NCBI GenBank assembly: GCA_008017255.1
Contig: SSHD01000081.1
Location: 1-6,568, forward strand
Direction: 5' to 3'
DNA length: 6,568 nucleotides
DNA from: Acinetobacter sp.
GTDB taxonomy: Bacteria; Pseudomonadota; Gammaproteobacteria; Pseudomonadales; Moraxellaceae
Position 1 is the stretch's first letter. The number at the start of each line of letters is the position of its first letter. Made by a program: the position numbers and the translations under genes. The notes beneath the pieces were generated by a model. It had not been told where the DNA came from. It worked only from the letters and a program-made list of their open reading frames with translations, and ran no database searches. This document shows, piece after piece, positions 6,116-6,568 of the stretch.

Positions 6116-6147
6116 AGTTGCCAAAATATCGGTTTATTTTGACAACT
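6116..6147. terminator. Hairpin between convergent mnmC and rhodanese genes, possible bidirectional terminator
   Basis: AGTTG at 6116-6120 pairs with CAACT at 6143-6147, and CAAAATA at 6122-6128 pairs with TATTTTG at 6135-6141; one C/A mismatch separates the two stems and the loop is 6 bases. That gives 12 paired positions in the 86-bp gap between the two stop codons. The stem is AT-rich and not followed by a clear T run on either strand, so it is a weak terminator by the usual rules. Its position is the main support. Confidence 0.45.
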
Positions 6148-6161
6148 CTTTCAGCGTGCAG

Positions 6162-6476
6162 TTAAGCGCCTTGCTCTAAAGCTAAACCTGCATCACGTGC
6201 GGCACGGGTACCGCCCATTAAAATCACATAATCACGCGTCGCATCCAAACCCTCTAACAATTCAGCTGCACGTGGCGCTTTACTGCCACCACCACATAAC
6301 AGATAAATCGGCTGCCCTGCTGCAACCTGTGCCAAACTCTCCATGCTTAAATCGGTAATCGGGCAATTCTGTGCGCCTTTCACATGCGTTTCTGCATAGG
6401 CATTTTTATCGCGGACATCCCAAATGACAGCGCCTTCTGGGAACTCAAATGTTGTAATTTCTTGCTTACGGATCAT
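6162..6476 (-). CDS. Single-domain rhodanese-like sulfurtransferase
   Basis: This encodes a 104-residue cytoplasmic protein made of one rhodanese domain. Visible marks are VIWDVRDKNAYAETHVKGA at residues 17-35, the usual aspartate-containing strand and the His-x-x-Gly-Ala turn. LLCGGGSKA at 59-67 is the active-site loop, with Cys61 as the expected persulfide-carrying residue, and VILMGGTRA at 84-92 closes the fold. Such proteins (GlpE, PspE and relatives) move sulfur from thiosulfate or a partner to cyanide, thioredoxin or other acceptors; the in vivo partner cannot be read here. I chose the ATG at 6476 rather than the longer frame starting at 6533, because a strong Shine-Dalgarno precedes it and the extra 19 residues do not look like a rhodanese. 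There is no signal peptide, so it differs from periplasmic PspE. It is convergent with mnmC. Confidence 0.9.
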   Translation of the reverse strand: MIRKQEITTFEFPEGAVIWDVRDKNAYAETHVKGAQNCPITDLSMESLAQVAAGQPIYLLCGGGSKAPRAAELLEGLDATRDYVILMGGTRAARDAGLALEQGA

Positions 6477-6482
6477 TACGTA

Positions 6483-6489
6483 CTCCTTT
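6483..6489 (-). promoter_or_regulatory. Strong ribosome binding site of the rhodanese gene
   Basis: On the minus strand AAAGGAG lies 6 bases before the ATG at 6476. It is the best Shine-Dalgarno in the window and decides the start codon against the upstream in-frame ATG at 6533. Confidence 0.85.
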
Positions 6490-6568
6490 AGATGTAAACA
6501 ACACTTGGCAAATGAACAAAACCCCCTTAGCATCTCAAATATTCTTTCCCTTTGTAAAGGTCTAACCA

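Noticed and set aside
6477..6533. A 19-residue N-terminal extension of the rhodanese with three Cys
   Set aside because: A strong Shine-Dalgarno lies inside this stretch just before the ATG at 6476, and the extension does not look like part of the rhodanese domain or a signal peptide.
6549..6560. Near-perfect palindrome CCTTTGTAAAGG at the right edge
   Set aside because: At 12 bases it may be chance; its context is cut by the window end and no neighbouring promoter could be assigned.

Overview
The window reads as a stretch of ordinary chromosome from a gammaproteobacterium, most likely Acinetobacter or a close relative in Moraxellaceae. That rests on moderate-to-low GC, codon choice, and protein sequences that resemble my memory of Acinetobacter RadC, YciB, YciI and MnmC. 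No database was searched, so the genus is an inference. Coding density is high. I see no transposase, integrase, phage gene, CRISPR array, tRNA or rRNA.

Layout, left to right. (1) Bases 1-556 hold the 3' part of radC on the plus strand, with its start outside the window. (2) Bases 625-1536 hold a bacterial bestrophin-type channel gene on the plus strand. (3) Bases 1537-1853 are the only long non-coding stretch. They lie between convergent genes and are filled with short, degenerate, hairpin-forming repeats. (4) Bases 1854-2717 hold a PHP-domain phosphoesterase of the YciV/RNase AM type on the minus strand. (5) From 2763 to 6075 four plus-strand genes follow with gaps of 23, 3 and 17 bases: yciB (ispZ), yciI, a small coiled-coil membrane protein of unknown function, and mnmC. 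They look like one operon. (6) At the right end a single-domain rhodanese gene lies on the minus strand (6162-6476), convergent with mnmC and with a strong ribosome binding site.

How the genes relate. The YciV-type nuclease is divergent from yciB-yciI, with only 45 bp between start codons, which must hold the promoters for both sides. Grouping yciV-, yciB- and yciI-like genes recalls the yci genes near trp and tonB in E. coli. Here the group is joined to mnmC, which encodes the bifunctional enzyme finishing the mnm5(s2)U modification of the tRNA wobble base. RNA turnover (YciV-type), tRNA modification (MnmC) and possibly sulfur transfer (rhodanese) sit close together, but nothing in the sequence proves a functional link.

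I found no convincing new biological system. The items most worth a second look are the uncharacterised coiled-coil membrane protein at 3704-4153, the degenerate repeat block at 1549-1825, and the compact divergent promoter region at 2718-2762 with overlapping -10-like elements.
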